Assembly: GCF_019801145.1 (NCBI RefSeq)
Contig: NZ_JAHVJQ010000015.1
Location: forward strand, 1-64,000
Length of the DNA stretch: 64,000 nt
Direction: 5' to 3'
Source: Leisingera aquaemixtae
GTDB taxonomy: Bacteria > Pseudomonadota > Alphaproteobacteria > Rhodobacterales > Rhodobacteraceae
Below the pieces are notes generated by a model. The model was not told the origin of the DNA. It saw only the letters and a list, made by a program, of their open reading frames with translations, and searched no databases. Shown here piece by piece: positions 35,292 through 43,944 of this stretch. The translations under genes were made by a program, and so were the position numbers. Every line of letters begins with the position of its first letter. Position 1 is the first letter of the stretch.

Positions 35292-35648
35292 ATGCAACGT
35301 ATTCATTGGCAGGATGGAGTTACCCTGCTGACAGGGTTTGCGCTGGCAATAGCCCTGTTTTTTTTCAACGTCACCCCGGCGGACGGTGGAAGCCTGACAC
35401 CGGCGACTTGGAACTTTGTTCTTGTCGGGATTGCGGCGGCGGCACTCGCTGCCACTGCCCTGTTGAACTTCAATATCTGGGAGGAATGGATTGAGATCGT
35501 ACTTGGTGCCTGGCTGATCATTTCACCATGGGTTCTGGGCTATTCCAGTGTGGCCATTCTGACCTGGATGGCCGTTATCGGCGGTGCGGTCATCGTCGCG
35601 ATGGGCGCAACGGTTGTGTATGCTGACTGGCCAATGAAACGGCGGTGA
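35292..35648 (+). CDS. SPW-repeat membrane protein
   Basis: A 118-residue integral membrane protein with four hydrophobic helices. The SPW motif is at LGAWLIISPWVLGY (about residues 72-85), preceded by a related first half (DGVTLLTGFALAIALFFF). The start ATG at 35292 follows AGGAGG by about 9 bases. SPW proteins are often found beside stress genes and have no assigned activity. A terminator hairpin lies just downstream. Confidence 0.88.
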   Translation: MQRIHWQDGVTLLTGFALAIALFFFNVTPADGGSLTPATWNFVLVGIAAAALAATALLNFNIWEEWIEIVLGAWLIISPWVLGYSSVAILTWMAVIGGAVIVAMGATVVYADWPMKRR

Positions 35649-35671
35649 CACCTGTCCGGACAGGCTGATGG

Positions 35672-35702
35672 CGGGGCGGCATTCGGTCTGCCCCGTTTTT
35701 TT
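35672..35702 (+). terminator. Rho-independent terminator after the SPW gene
   Basis: CGGGGC and GCCCCG arms enclose a 12-base loop and are followed by seven T, 24 bp after the SPW stop. Confidence 0.75.
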
Positions 35703-35735
35703 GGGGGGCACGCGCCCTTGATTGAACGGTGCGCT

Positions 35736-36038
35736 TCAGCCCGCCAACAGCTTCTTGCGGGTGGTATACTCCTCGGGTTCGATTTCGCCGCGTGCGAAAC
35801 GCATGTCGAGTTCGGCAAGCGCGCTTTCGCGGCTGCGCGAAGCCTTGCTGTCCTCGTTGCGCCGGACAAACCAGATGATGCCGGCAATGATAAGACCCAG
35901 CACGGCCAGCCACAGGATGGACCCGAAGATCATGAACAGGCCATGGCCGTAGCTCCAATCCGGCATATGCCTGTAGCCTTCCACGTCCGCCATTGCAGGG
36001 GACGCGAGTACAATTAAGGTGAACGCGAAACGTTGCAT
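35736..36038 (-). CDS. SHOCT-domain membrane protein
   Basis: A 100-residue protein. It has a signal or first helix (residues 3-18), a second helix (LFMIFGSILWLAVLGLIIAG, about residues 34-53) and a C-terminal SHOCT domain (ALAELDMRFARGEIEPEEY) ending in KKLLAG. SHOCT modules mediate oligomerisation or membrane association. The ATG at 36038 follows GGAGG. The nearest FNR-type box is 380 bp upstream with no gene between. Confidence 0.88.
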   Translation of the reverse strand: MQRFAFTLIVLASPAMADVEGYRHMPDWSYGHGLFMIFGSILWLAVLGLIIAGIIWFVRRNEDSKASRSRESALAELDMRFARGEIEPEEYTTRKKLLAG

Positions 36039-36447
36039 GACAGCCTCCGCAGAGAAAGTTGCATAGCTGCAGTCTGAAGAGCCGGAAGGACCGGAGCTTT
36101 GATACATGGCAATTCCGGGAGCATTTTGCTCTGAAGAGCGCGGTCCGGTATTGGCGCAAGCGGTGCGGATTTCACGGATCCTGACCCCGGTAGCCAGCGA
36201 CTGAAAACAGCGAAGGATTGCCGGTCCCAGCTTCCACAACAAAGGTCTCCCCTATTGCGCTCGCTGAAATGCCGGCAATCCCAGACCGATGGCATTCATT
36301 GCCGCGCCAGTCCATCGTTCCGCAGCTCCGCGCCTTGCGGCGGTTCGCCTGGGACCCTTACTGGTTTTGGTTCCCTCCATCGATGAAAACAGTATTGCTG
36401 GGTCCTGGCCGCACGCCATTGACAGCCGTCAACGAAATGCCAGGAAA
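36039..36447. other. Gap with an unassigned FNR-type box
   Basis: No well-supported gene was found. A 42-codon minus-strand frame (36252-36380) lies 39 bp from the box at 36419 but has no ribosome site. The stretch may be a long leader for the SHOCT gene or encode a small RNA. Confidence 0.4.
36419..36432. promoter_or_regulatory. FNR-type box without an obvious target
   Basis: TTGAC-AGCC-GTCAA, symmetric arms. To the left the first clear start codon (SHOCT gene) is 380 bp away. To the right lies the 3' end of the minus-strand DUF3775 gene, so rightward transcription would be antisense to it. Confidence 0.6.
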
Positions 36448-36873
36448 TTACGCGAGGTCATTGCCGCTGAGGCCAAGCCGGTCCAAACCGGCTTGCAGGT
36501 AATCGGCGAAAAGCGGGGTTCCGAGCGGATAGTCAGCGGTGAAGTCGTTGTGCTCCAACTCGGCCAGTTCGCGGAGTTCCTGCCAGTCGCTCTCTTCCCG
36601 GCGCAGCCACATGAGGGCGACAAGATCGGTTTGCGCTTCCTCATCGAGATCCGAGATCACGGATCTGAGCTCTTCCTCTGCCGGATCCCGGCCTCAGTCT
36701 TCCAGTATGTCTGCGGCAGGGTTGTCGTCGTCCCCGGCATCCTCCGGTGCCGTGCTGGCGCTTTTTCCCATCAGGTCCTGTGCCAGTTCTGTTATGAACC
36801 AGACCACCTTGGGCGGCACCCGGAGATCTGCGGTATCCGGTTCGGCGGCAGGCGGTGTTTTTTGAGGGTTCAT
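36448..36873 (-). pseudogene. DUF3775 protein interrupted by an in-frame TGA
   Basis: From the ATG at 36873 (ribosome site AAGGAAG) the frame reads VPPKVVWFITELAQDLMGK and ends PAADILED at a TGA (36694-36696). In the same frame it continues GRDPAEEELRSVISDLDEEA, LVALMWLRREESDW, TADYPLGTPLFADYLQAG to a second stop at 36448. Both parts together (140 residues plus the stop) match a whole DUF3775 protein, so one codon, probably aromatic in relatives, has become TGA. No insertion or deletion is needed. Nonsense mutation is the simplest view; readthrough cannot be excluded. Confidence 0.75.
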
Positions 36874-37008
36874 CGGTCTTCCTTTCGAAATGCGGGTCAG
36901 CTCCGGACCGCGGAAAGGCGCATAGCTTTCCGTCAGGTGCTGCCTGCCTTTCAACTCTTGCCCTAGCAGTCGGTGTGATTGCATGGACCGCTGTCACTCC
37001 GGGCCTGC

Positions 37009-37022
37009 TTGACAGCCATCAA
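37009..37022. promoter_or_regulatory. FNR-type box (CBS gene, perhaps DUF3775)
   Basis: TTGAC-AGCC-ATCAA followed by TGC, 56 bp before the CBS gene and 135 bp before the divergent DUF3775 start. Confidence 0.7.
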
Positions 37023-37078
37023 TGCACAAAGGCCCTCGCGGGCCAGAATGGGTCAGAAGCTTTGGCATGGAGGATACA

Positions 37079-37498
37079 ATGAAGATCAGTGAAGCAATGC
37101 ATGCCCCTGCAGAGTGGGTCAGCGCTGATACACCTGTCAGTGAAATTGCCGCCCGCATGGCAAAAGATGACATCGGGGCGGTGCCGGTTGGGAAGAATGA
37201 CAAGCTCATCGGCATGATCACCGACCGCGATCTTGCGACGCGGGTTGTTGCAAAGAACCTTAGCGCCAAGAAGACAAAGGCAGAGGACGTGATGTCGCCT
37301 GGCATTGTCTTTTGCCGCACCGAAGAATCCGTGGAGGACGCTGTGCACCTCATGGATCAGAAGAAGATCCGCCGGTTGCCGGTCTTGAACGAGGAAAAAC
37401 GCTATGTCGGCATGCTCAGCCTTGGCGACGTGGCGCATGCTGCCGGCCTGGAACTCACGGGTGAATTGACCTGGGCGGTGGCCGATCATCACAAATAG
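37079..37498 (+). CDS. CBS-domain pair protein
   Basis: A 139-residue pair of CBS domains, paralogous to the one at 20269. Repeats read DIGAVPVGKNDKLIGMITDRDLA and KIRRLPVLNEEKRYVGMLSLGDVA. It likely binds AMP/ATP and reports energy state. The ATG at 37079 follows GGAGG by 5 bases. The host-attachment gene begins 6 bp after its stop, so the two form an operon under the FNR-type box. Confidence 0.93.
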   Translation: MKISEAMHAPAEWVSADTPVSEIAARMAKDDIGAVPVGKNDKLIGMITDRDLATRVVAKNLSAKKTKAEDVMSPGIVFCRTEESVEDAVHLMDQKKIRRLPVLNEEKRYVGMLSLGDVAHAAGLELTGELTWAVADHHK

Positions 37499-37504
37499 GA
37501 CAGG

Positions 37505-37966
37505 ATGATGCCGCCCGGCCCTTCAGAACGGATCTGGTATGTGGTCATGAACACCAGCCGCGCCCGGATAATCCGGGAGTTGCCCGGCGCCCGCAATCAG
37601 GCAGCGGCAGAGATAACGATGCAGTCTGCGCGCCGGAACCTGCGCGACATTCTGCACAACAAACCCACCCGCAGTTTTGCTTCGGCCAGAGATGGCCGAA
37701 GATCCGGTGTGGAACCGGGCGCTGACCCCTTGCAGGAGGACGCGCGTGCCTTTCTTAGAGAGGTTCTGGGCTTTCTGGACGAACAGTACCGGCTTCATGC
37801 CTTCGATGGGCTGGTACTGATTGCGCCTTCTGGCTGCGTCGGCCTTTGGCGGACTGAACTGCCCGGAACGCTGCGCGAATGTGTGCGCCAGGAATTTCAG
37901 AAGAACCTCGTGCGGCTGTCGTCCGGGGAGCTGGCAGCGGCGGTGCGGGCGCTGGTTTCCGGTTGA
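37505..37966 (+). CDS. Host attachment family protein
   Basis: A 153-residue member of the family annotated as proteins required for attachment to host cells. It opens with IWYVVMNTSRARII, has a variable loop with ASARDG, and ends with DGLVLIAPSGCVGLWRTELP and a helix (ECVRQEFQKNLVRLSSGEL). The fold is related to eRF1-like baeRF domains, so a role in translation arrest is possible despite the family name. The next FNR-type box overlaps its stop codon. Confidence 0.8.
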   Translation: MMPPGPSERIWYVVMNTSRARIIRELPGARNQAAAEITMQSARRNLRDILHNKPTRSFASARDGRRSGVEPGADPLQEDARAFLREVLGFLDEQYRLHAFDGLVLIAPSGCVGLWRTELPGTLRECVRQEFQKNLVRLSSGELAAAVRALVSG

Positions 37967-37976
37967 CCGCCATCAA
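37963..37976 (+). promoter_or_regulatory. FNR-type box overlapping a stop codon (hsp20)
   Basis: TTGAC-CGCC-ATCAA followed by TGC. The TGA of the host-attachment gene (37964-37966) lies in the left arm. The hsp20 start is 171 bp downstream. Confidence 0.6.
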
Positions 37977-38147
37977 TGCCTGCACACCGCGATTCTTCCA
38001 TAATTTTGTTCGCGGACACGACGCGTTGAGCAGTCGCAGGCAGCCACGTCCCTTGTCCTAGTGTTCCGCAAACTTCTCCGCTGGCCGGGGAAAAGGTTTT
38101 CCCCTGTGCCCCTGTCAGCGGAGTTCTTTTGACAAAGGAGAATGCCC

Positions 38148-38669
38148 ATGACCAGGAAAGCCAAAGTTCCCGTTGCCCGCGAGACGGCACCGGCGCAGCG
38201 TTCACCCGCGCTCAGCCCTTGGGGCGGCTTTGGAACCCTGCGGGAGGAAATGGAGCGCCTGTTCGATGCCTTCGAGCCGCGCTCATGGTTTAGCCGCGAA
38301 GGGCCGGATTTCGGATCCTTGCGCACGGAAATGGCCTTGAGCCCGGCTATCGACCTGACCGAGAACGGCACCGAGTATTCCGTCACCGCGGAATTGCCTG
38401 GTCTGGACCCGGAGTCCATCGAGGTGAAGACAAGCAACGGCACATTGTCGATCAGCGGCGAGAAGACGGAGGAAAAGCAGGAGGATGAACCCAGCTACCA
38501 CCTCAGCGAGCGCCGCTGGGGCAGCTTCTTCCGTTCGGTCAGGCTGCCGGACAATATCGACCAGGATAAGATCAGTGCGACGTTTTCCAATGGCGTGCTG
38601 ACGGTGCACCTGCCGAAATCCGAGGCAGCCATCGCCTCCGAGAAGAAGATTGCTGTCAAGGCGGCGTGA
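38148..38669 (+). CDS. Hsp20/alpha-crystallin family protein
   Basis: A 173-residue small heat-shock protein. An N-terminal amphipathic part (GGFGTLREEMERLFDAF) precedes the alpha-crystallin domain (about residues 65-160: AIDLTENGTEYSVTAELPGL, GTLSISGEKTEE, FSNGVLTVHLPK). It is a canonical form, unlike the shorter Hsp20 at 32401. The ATG at 38148 has AAAGGAG 7 bases upstream; the ATG at 38142 is too close to that site. Inverted repeats follow its stop (TGCGCCGC at 38681 with GCGGCGCA at 38705). Confidence 0.93.
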   Translation: MTRKAKVPVARETAPAQRSPALSPWGGFGTLREEMERLFDAFEPRSWFSREGPDFGSLRTEMALSPAIDLTENGTEYSVTAELPGLDPESIEVKTSNGTLSISGEKTEEKQEDEPSYHLSERRWGSFFRSVRLPDNIDQDKISATFSNGVLTVHLPKSEAAIASEKKIAVKAA

Positions 38670-38846
38670 CATCTGAATCCTGCGCCGCCAAGGGGAAGTC
38701 TTTCGCGGCGCAGCACGTTGTATGCAGCCCCTGAGACCGCCGCCTTGCGGCGAAGGTATTCCGGCGGTGCAGAAATACCGGATTCAATAACGCAAGTGTG
38801 ATAGGATGTCTTTGGATCACGCAGTGATTGTAAAAGTGCCACTTGC

Positions 38847-39560
38847 ATGCAGCCAATTGAAATTCTTGTCGTAGATGACGAAGCCGGCGTCAGGGCGGCG
38901 CTTCGTCAAGGGCTGGAGCCGGAAGGCTGGACGGTCCGTGAGGCGTGGGACCGCAAGGGGCTGTTTGCAGCGCTTGAGACCTATGAGATAGACCTTGTCA
39001 CGCTGGACATTGGCCTAGGGCAGCAGGACGGCCTGGAGCTGGCCCGGGAATTGCGGCGGCGGCGCAATATTCCAATCCTCATGATTACCGGGAAAGCCCA
39101 TCCTTTTGACCGGGTGAGGGGGCTGGAATGCGGTGCCGATGACTATATCGTCAAACCCTTCCATATCCGGGAGGTGGTCCTGAGAACCCGCAAGACGCTG
39201 GAACGTTACCGCGGGGCCTCTGATCTGGCGGCGGCGGTCCGTTTTGGCCATTGCGAGTTCGATGTGAAGGCCAGGCTGGTCCGGGACTCGGGTGGCAGCC
39301 CCATAGACCTGACCGGTACCGAGTTGCAGCTGCTGGAGCTGTTCTTGCACAATCCCGGGCGCGTCCTGAGCCGGGATGAAATCTCGCAAGAAGTGCTGGG
39401 GCGGAAGTGGGCACCCCTCGACAGAACGGTGGACGGCCATGTCGCACGGCTGCGCAGAAAAATCGAGCCCGGCGGTGAAGCGCCGCTGTTGATAAGGTCG
39501 GTGCGGGGGGTCGGCTATGTCTTCAGCGGCGAGGTCACTCCTCCTGCTGCACGGTCCTGA
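38847..39560 (+). CDS. OmpR-family response regulator
   Basis: A 237-residue regulator. The receiver domain has the acidic pair DDE near residues 10-12, phospho-acceptor Asp54 (LVTLDIGL) and Lys of VKPF near residue 105. The winged-helix DNA-binding domain runs from ELQLLELFLHNPGRVLSRDEI to RSVRGVGYVF. Its 3' end overlaps the convergent kinase gene by 26 bases. The kinase next door is a plausible partner, though it already has its own receiver domain. Confidence 0.93.
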   Translation: MQPIEILVVDDEAGVRAALRQGLEPEGWTVREAWDRKGLFAALETYEIDLVTLDIGLGQQDGLELARELRRRRNIPILMITGKAHPFDRVRGLECGADDYIVKPFHIREVVLRTRKTLERYRGASDLAAAVRFGHCEFDVKARLVRDSGGSPIDLTGTELQLLELFLHNPGRVLSRDEISQEVLGRKWAPLDRTVDGHVARLRRKIEPGGEAPLLIRSVRGVGYVFSGEVTPPAARS

Positions 39561-41478
39561 GTGCCCGCGAAACGGCCTGAGCCAGCACCTTGAGCGTGTA
39601 GGGCTTCCGCAAGAGTTCCGGCCGGTTGTTCATTTCCAGCGCGGCTTCCACGGCCCGGGAAAGGTACCCTGAGGTCAGCAGTACGGCAACTTCGGGGAAC
39701 AGGCGCCTGACCTCTGCCGCCAGCCCGTAGCCCGACATCCCGCCCGGCATCACGACGTCGGAGAACACCAGATCCACGGGTTCTCCTTCCGATAGCTGCT
39801 TCAGGGCAGTGGCGGCATCCGCCGCCTCGGTCACGGCATAGCCAATCGCCTCAAGGCGCTGCAGCGTTGCTTCGCGGACCCTCGGGTCATCTTCCACCAC
39901 CAGCACCAGCTCGCCGTTTCCGAATTGAATGTCCTTCTGGTCTGCCTGCGGTTCAGCGGCCTGCCGTCCGGTGGCAGGCAGGAACAGAGATACGGATGTA
40001 CCCTGGCCCGGTTCGGAACTGATGTGAACAAACCCCTCTGCCCGGGCAGCGGCAGCAGCAACGCTGGCCAGCCCCAGCCCGGTTCCCAGACCGCTTCCCT
40101 TGGTGGTGAAGAACGGCTCCAGCGCGCGTTTCCTGACGTCGTCGGTCATGCCGGTGCCCCTGTCCGACACGGAGAGCCGGACATACTCGCCGGGCCGCCC
40201 GTCCGGATAGCGGCTGGCGGCAGCCTCGTCCAGGGACACATCCGCGGTGCGAATATCGATGCGCCCGCCGTCCGGCTGAGCGTCGCGGGCATTGATCACC
40301 AGATTGATCACGGCGCCGTCGAGTTCCGGCGGATCAACTCGGACATAGCAGCCATCGGCACCCGGCAGAAAGCGCAAGGTGGTGGACTCGTTCAGCAAAT
40401 GCTCCAGCATTGCCCATGTCTTGAGTATATGGCTGTCCAGCTGCAAGACTTCCGGATTGCGGCCGTTTTCCCCTGTCAGGGCCAGCAGCTTTGCGTTGAA
40501 ATTGCCGCCGGCCTCAGCCGCATCAATCGCGCGCTTCAGAAAGTCTTGAGCATCGCCGCCCGGCACACGCAACGCCGCCAGTTCCAGGTTGGCAAGAATG
40601 ATCGATAGCAGGTTGTTGAAGTCATGGGCGATCACCCCGGCCAGCTGCCCCGCCGTTTCCAGACGCTGGGCCTTGGCCAGTGCCGCTTGCAATTGCTGAC
40701 GTTTGGTTTGGTCGATGAGAAGACAGACAAAATGCTCCGGCCGGGCGCCCTTGCCCTTGCCGTTGAAAAAAACCTTGCCGAAAACCTGCAGGTGTTTTTC
40801 GCATCCGCTGACCAGCGGACGCAGTTCGCTGCTGATCAAGCCATTCCCATTTGGATCAAGCGCCTGATCGCTCATCGCGCGGAACGCGTCCTGGTCAGCT
40901 GGCCGCAAAACCTTCGTCCAACCGGTTAACGTTTTCGGAATATCCTGTTCGCCTATTGCCAGCAGGGACAGGAAGCCGTCTGATGCCTTCACTAAGCCGG
41001 TGCGGTAATCGAGTTCGAGTACGCCGATTCCGGTTGCATCCATCGCCTGGAGGAAACGGTCCCTGCTTGCGGTTTCCAATATCCCTGGGTCAGTGACTTG
41101 CTGGGACCAGACAACCGCCCCGGCGACCGCGCCGCTGGTGTTCAGGACCGGCTGAACCTGCCTGCGCTCCCACGCGGTGCGGCCGCTTGGGTACTGGTAG
41201 CGTTCCGCCTCGCAGGAGGTGCTTTCCCCGGCCAGTGCCTGTGCAATGGCCTTGCGGAACTGCGGCGGCAGATCAGGGAGTTCTTCGTGGTAACACCGCC
41301 CCTGAAGGCCGGATCCATCTGCGCCATGATCAAGAGCCCATTGCCGTGACCAGGCAACATAGCGCATCTGCCGGTCGAACATGGCCGCGGCCAGCGGAGA
41401 TTCTGAAATAAAGGTGGACAGGCGGGCAGACAGCGCCTCGGCGGCGGGTTCAGCATCCTGCGGATCAGGATTGGACAT
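39535..41478 (-). CDS. PAS-containing hybrid histidine kinase
   Basis: A 647-residue sensor. Two PAS-like regions (from about residues 25 and 140; SPLAAAMFDRQMRYVAWS and DRFLQAMDATGIGVLELDYR) precede the histidine box IAHDFNNLLS with His285. The ATPase domain has the N-box VINLVINARDA, DRGTGM and GTGLGLA. A C-terminal receiver carries Asp574 (LVFSDVVMPGG). There are no membrane helices, so it senses a cytoplasmic signal. The ATG at 41478 follows GAGGTG. It belongs to the group often called PAS hybrid kinases. Confidence 0.93.
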   Translation of the reverse strand: MSNPDPQDAEPAAEALSARLSTFISESPLAAAMFDRQMRYVAWSRQWALDHGADGSGLQGRCYHEELPDLPPQFRKAIAQALAGESTSCEAERYQYPSGRTAWERRQVQPVLNTSGAVAGAVVWSQQVTDPGILETASRDRFLQAMDATGIGVLELDYRTGLVKASDGFLSLLAIGEQDIPKTLTGWTKVLRPADQDAFRAMSDQALDPNGNGLISSELRPLVSGCEKHLQVFGKVFFNGKGKGARPEHFVCLLIDQTKRQQLQAALAKAQRLETAGQLAGVIAHDFNNLLSIILANLELAALRVPGGDAQDFLKRAIDAAEAGGNFNAKLLALTGENGRNPEVLQLDSHILKTWAMLEHLLNESTTLRFLPGADGCYVRVDPPELDGAVINLVINARDAQPDGGRIDIRTADVSLDEAAASRYPDGRPGEYVRLSVSDRGTGMTDDVRKRALEPFFTTKGSGLGTGLGLASVAAAAARAEGFVHISSEPGQGTSVSLFLPATGRQAAEPQADQKDIQFGNGELVLVVEDDPRVREATLQRLEAIGYAVTEAADAATALKQLSEGEPVDLVFSDVVMPGGMSGYGLAAEVRRLFPEVAVLLTSGYLSRAVEAALEMNNRPELLRKPYTLKVLAQAVSRALRTVQQEE

Positions 41479-41648
41479 AAGCGCACCTCGTTAAAAACAC
41501 TCAGCCTTTTTTTGCCGTTCCCAGCCCGCACAATTCTGCACAATTTCCCCCCTGCCGCCGCTGCCTCTGTTCTGCGAGGGTTTTTGCAGGAGCCGGCGGT
41601 CCGCCGGGACTGTGTGATGAGTAAAACTTTAAACCACGGGGGGGCAAA

Positions 41649-42530
41649 ATGCCAAACTGCGCCTTTTCTCCAACATCTGCAGGCGGCCTTTGCGAAACCT
41701 GTGCCTCAAGGGAAAACGGGCTGTGCCACATGCTCGGCAGCGGATCTCTGTCCCATCTGGCGTCCAGAAGTTTCCGCGCGCATTACAAGCAGGGTGCCAG
41801 CATATCGGTTCAGGGGGAAGAGGCCGGGAACATCGGCATTCTCGTTTCCGGCCTGGTCAAGGTTTTTCTGATCACGGAGGATGGCGAGGAGCTGTTGCTC
41901 CAGATACTCGGCCCCGGACAGCTGATCGGAGAGCTGAACGCGGTGGAAAACGCCTTCTCCTGGGAAGCTGCTGTCCCGGCGGAGGTGTGCTGGGTGGCCC
42001 GCAGCACATTCCAGGATTTCGAGTCTGAAAGACCGCAGATCTTCTTTGCCTATCTTTCTGCACTGGAGCATCAGCTGACCGAGCACCGGCTTTGGGCGGC
42101 AGCCTTACGGGGCCGCACGTCGCTTCAGCGCATCGCCTACTGGCTGGTTCAGCAGATGCCAATGGGCACCGGAACGGGCGCGCCGGAAATTGAGGTGATC
42201 CTGACACGGCCGGATGTCGCGTCCTTTTTGAACATGACCGTGGAAACGCTCTGCCGCGGGCTGCACCAGCTGGCGGACAGAGGTGTCATAAGCTTGCAGG
42301 CATCCAATCGCTTCAGAGTTACAAACACGGGTGAGCTGCAGGCCTTGGCGGATTTCGGCCAACCTCGGACCCGGCCGGCTGCCGAGGCGGTCAAACACTT
42401 GCTCCGGGCCGTCCCAAGAGCCGGTTCCCGCGAGAAAAAACGGTTTGGCCCGGGCAGGAAGCGGGTTACCTGCCAGCTTCGGAAGCAAGCCGCATCCACT
42501 GCCACGGGTATAGGCAGTTGCCGGCAATGA
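41649..42530 (+). CDS. FNR-type Crp/Fnr regulator with cysteine cluster
   Basis: A 293-residue regulator. The N-terminus carries Cys4, Cys15, Cys18 and Cys26 (CETCASRENGLC), and a central cysteine at residue 114 (EVCWVARS) corresponds to FNR Cys122. Together they fit an oxygen-labile Fe-S cluster. The recognition helix reads VETLCRGLHQL: Glu199 and Arg203 match FNR's DNA contacts, while Cys202 replaces serine. A tail of about 55 residues beyond the usual end is basic and unusual. The ATG follows a GGGGGG stretch. It is the best candidate controller of the TTGAC/TTGAT boxes. Confidence 0.9.
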   Translation: MPNCAFSPTSAGGLCETCASRENGLCHMLGSGSLSHLASRSFRAHYKQGASISVQGEEAGNIGILVSGLVKVFLITEDGEELLLQILGPGQLIGELNAVENAFSWEAAVPAEVCWVARSTFQDFESERPQIFFAYLSALEHQLTEHRLWAAALRGRTSLQRIAYWLVQQMPMGTGTGAPEIEVILTRPDVASFLNMTVETLCRGLHQLADRGVISLQASNRFRVTNTGELQALADFGQPRTRPAAEAVKHLLRAVPRAGSREKKRFGPGRKRVTCQLRKQAASTATGIGSCRQ

Positions 42531-42820
42531 CCTCTGTCAAAGGCTCCGATGCACTGTTTCGGTAGAGTGGAAAAGGATCAAGCAACCCGGAATAGGGGTG
42601 TGATTGACTTGGCTGCGGAGCCGGACGCATCAGGCTGAATTCTGCCCGGCTGAGCAATTTTCGGGCTCCATGGTTGAGAATACGTTTCAATTGGAGACTT
42701 CGGCACGGTGATCAGGACAAGCAGTCTCATCTGCTTTGACAGCAGCCAAGCTGCGGGCGCGCCCACGGCAATGCCCTGTTGTTGCCGGGCGGGCTTCATT
42801 CGCCCGGCTTCATGACTGCG

Positions 42821-43471
42821 TCAGTTGCCGATGGAAATATGGTCAACCACATTCGAGACGCCCGGTGCTGCCCAGGCTGCGCGTTCAGCCGCGTCACGCT
42901 CCGCCAAGGTCCGGACCTGGCCTTCAAGTGTGACTTCCCGGTCATGGACATTGATCCGGATACGCTTCGCTTCCAGTTCCGCATCGCGCCTGAGCGCGTC
43001 TTCGATGCGCTGACGCACATCGGCCGGCTTGACCGAAGGGACAATCTGGACCTGATTGGAAACAGCTTTGACACCTGCCAACCCTTGAACAGCTCGTTCC
43101 GCGGCCTGCTTTTCATAGTACCATCGGACGTTCCCGGTGAGCGTCACGAGCCCGTTCTCGACTTTTACCTTGATAGCATCTCTGGGTATCGAGCTGTCCC
43201 AGCGCAGCGAATTTACCGCCCGTTTCGCGACTTCGTCATCTGCTGTCCTGTGGGCTCCAAACGGCCGCACCTCGATTTCCTGTGCAATGGCCCGCACGCC
43301 CTTCACCCTTTTGACGATGTTCTCGGCCGCCAGCTTCTGGGAATAGGTCGGGACATGCCCGGTCAAGGTGACTGTGCCATCTTCAACCGCGATGCCGATG
43401 TCAGCGGCATCAATGCTTGGATCATAGTCCAGCTCGTCCAAGATGTCCTGCTTGAGATCGATATCCTTCAT
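42821..43471 (-). CDS. BON-domain protein (OsmY-like, three BON repeats)
   Basis: A 216-residue cytoplasmic protein with no signal peptide. Three BON domains are seen, each with a glycine-hydrophobic core: VEDGTVTLTGHVPTYSQKLAA, VENGLVTLTGNVRWYYEKQAA and VHDREVTLEGQVRTLAERDAA. BON domains bind phospholipid or act in osmotic stress. The ATG at 43471 has GAAGGATG upstream at good spacing; the ATG at 43480 is closer to it and adds three residues. An FNR-type box lies 76 bp upstream. Confidence 0.9.
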   Translation of the reverse strand: MKDIDLKQDILDELDYDPSIDAADIGIAVEDGTVTLTGHVPTYSQKLAAENIVKRVKGVRAIAQEIEVRPFGAHRTADDEVAKRAVNSLRWDSSIPRDAIKVKVENGLVTLTGNVRWYYEKQAAERAVQGLAGVKAVSNQVQIVPSVKPADVRQRIEDALRRDAELEAKRIRINVHDREVTLEGQVRTLAERDAAERAAWAAPGVSNVVDHISIGN

Positions 43472-43547
43472 CTCATTCATCCTTCAGAGAAACGCGAGTC
43501 ACTCGCAAACACTGCAGCCAATCTTATGGTTCCGGGGGCATAAGGCA

Positions 43548-43561
43548 TTGATAGCCGACAA
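43548..43561 (-). promoter_or_regulatory. FNR-type box (BON gene)
   Basis: TTGAT-AGCC-GACAA, 76 bp upstream of the BON start. The right arm has one mismatch (GACAA). Confidence 0.5.
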
Positions 43562-43649
43562 CGGCGTTCCTGAGGAGGCGGGGCAAAATTCAAAATAATT
43601 ATATATTTTCAGCCCCTTATGCCCTTCCCTCGTGCATTTTAACGCAGGG

Positions 43650-43925
43650 TGCTAGGCGTGTTTCCGCTGGTGCGGATGATTTGGTGGGGCAGGCGGATTG
43701 ATCGGCGAGGATGCAAATGTGAATAACCCCGAGTGCTTCCGTGATCGGTGGTCAAACGTGCCCGGATCAATTGGCCGGGCGTCAGGTGCGACAATTGCCA
43801 GAAGCAGAAATCCGGTCCGAGAACGGTATTCACGACAGGCCTTGGCGACGTTTCCGATTTCCTCAGCATAGGCAAGTACGCGCTTCTTGCATGCGATGCC
43901 GCTCAGAGCTTCTTTGTTCACGCTG
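43650..43925 (-). pseudogene. Transposase N-terminal remnant
   Basis: A GTG-started minus frame begins NKEALSGIACKKRVLAYAEE and GNVAKACREYRS, resembling the helix-turn-helix start of IS481/IS3-type transposases (NVAKTCRxFGIxRxxFYRW). Similarity ends there and the frame closes after about 60 further unrelated residues, without the DDE domain. It marks old insertion activity next to the PHA synthase gene. The exact ends are uncertain. Confidence 0.45.
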
Positions 43926-43944
43926 GTTTCTCCTTCGGCTGCAA

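Noticed and set aside
43650-43925. Complete insertion sequence
   Set aside because: Only the helix-turn-helix start of a transposase is seen; no DDE domain and no paired terminal repeats were found around it.
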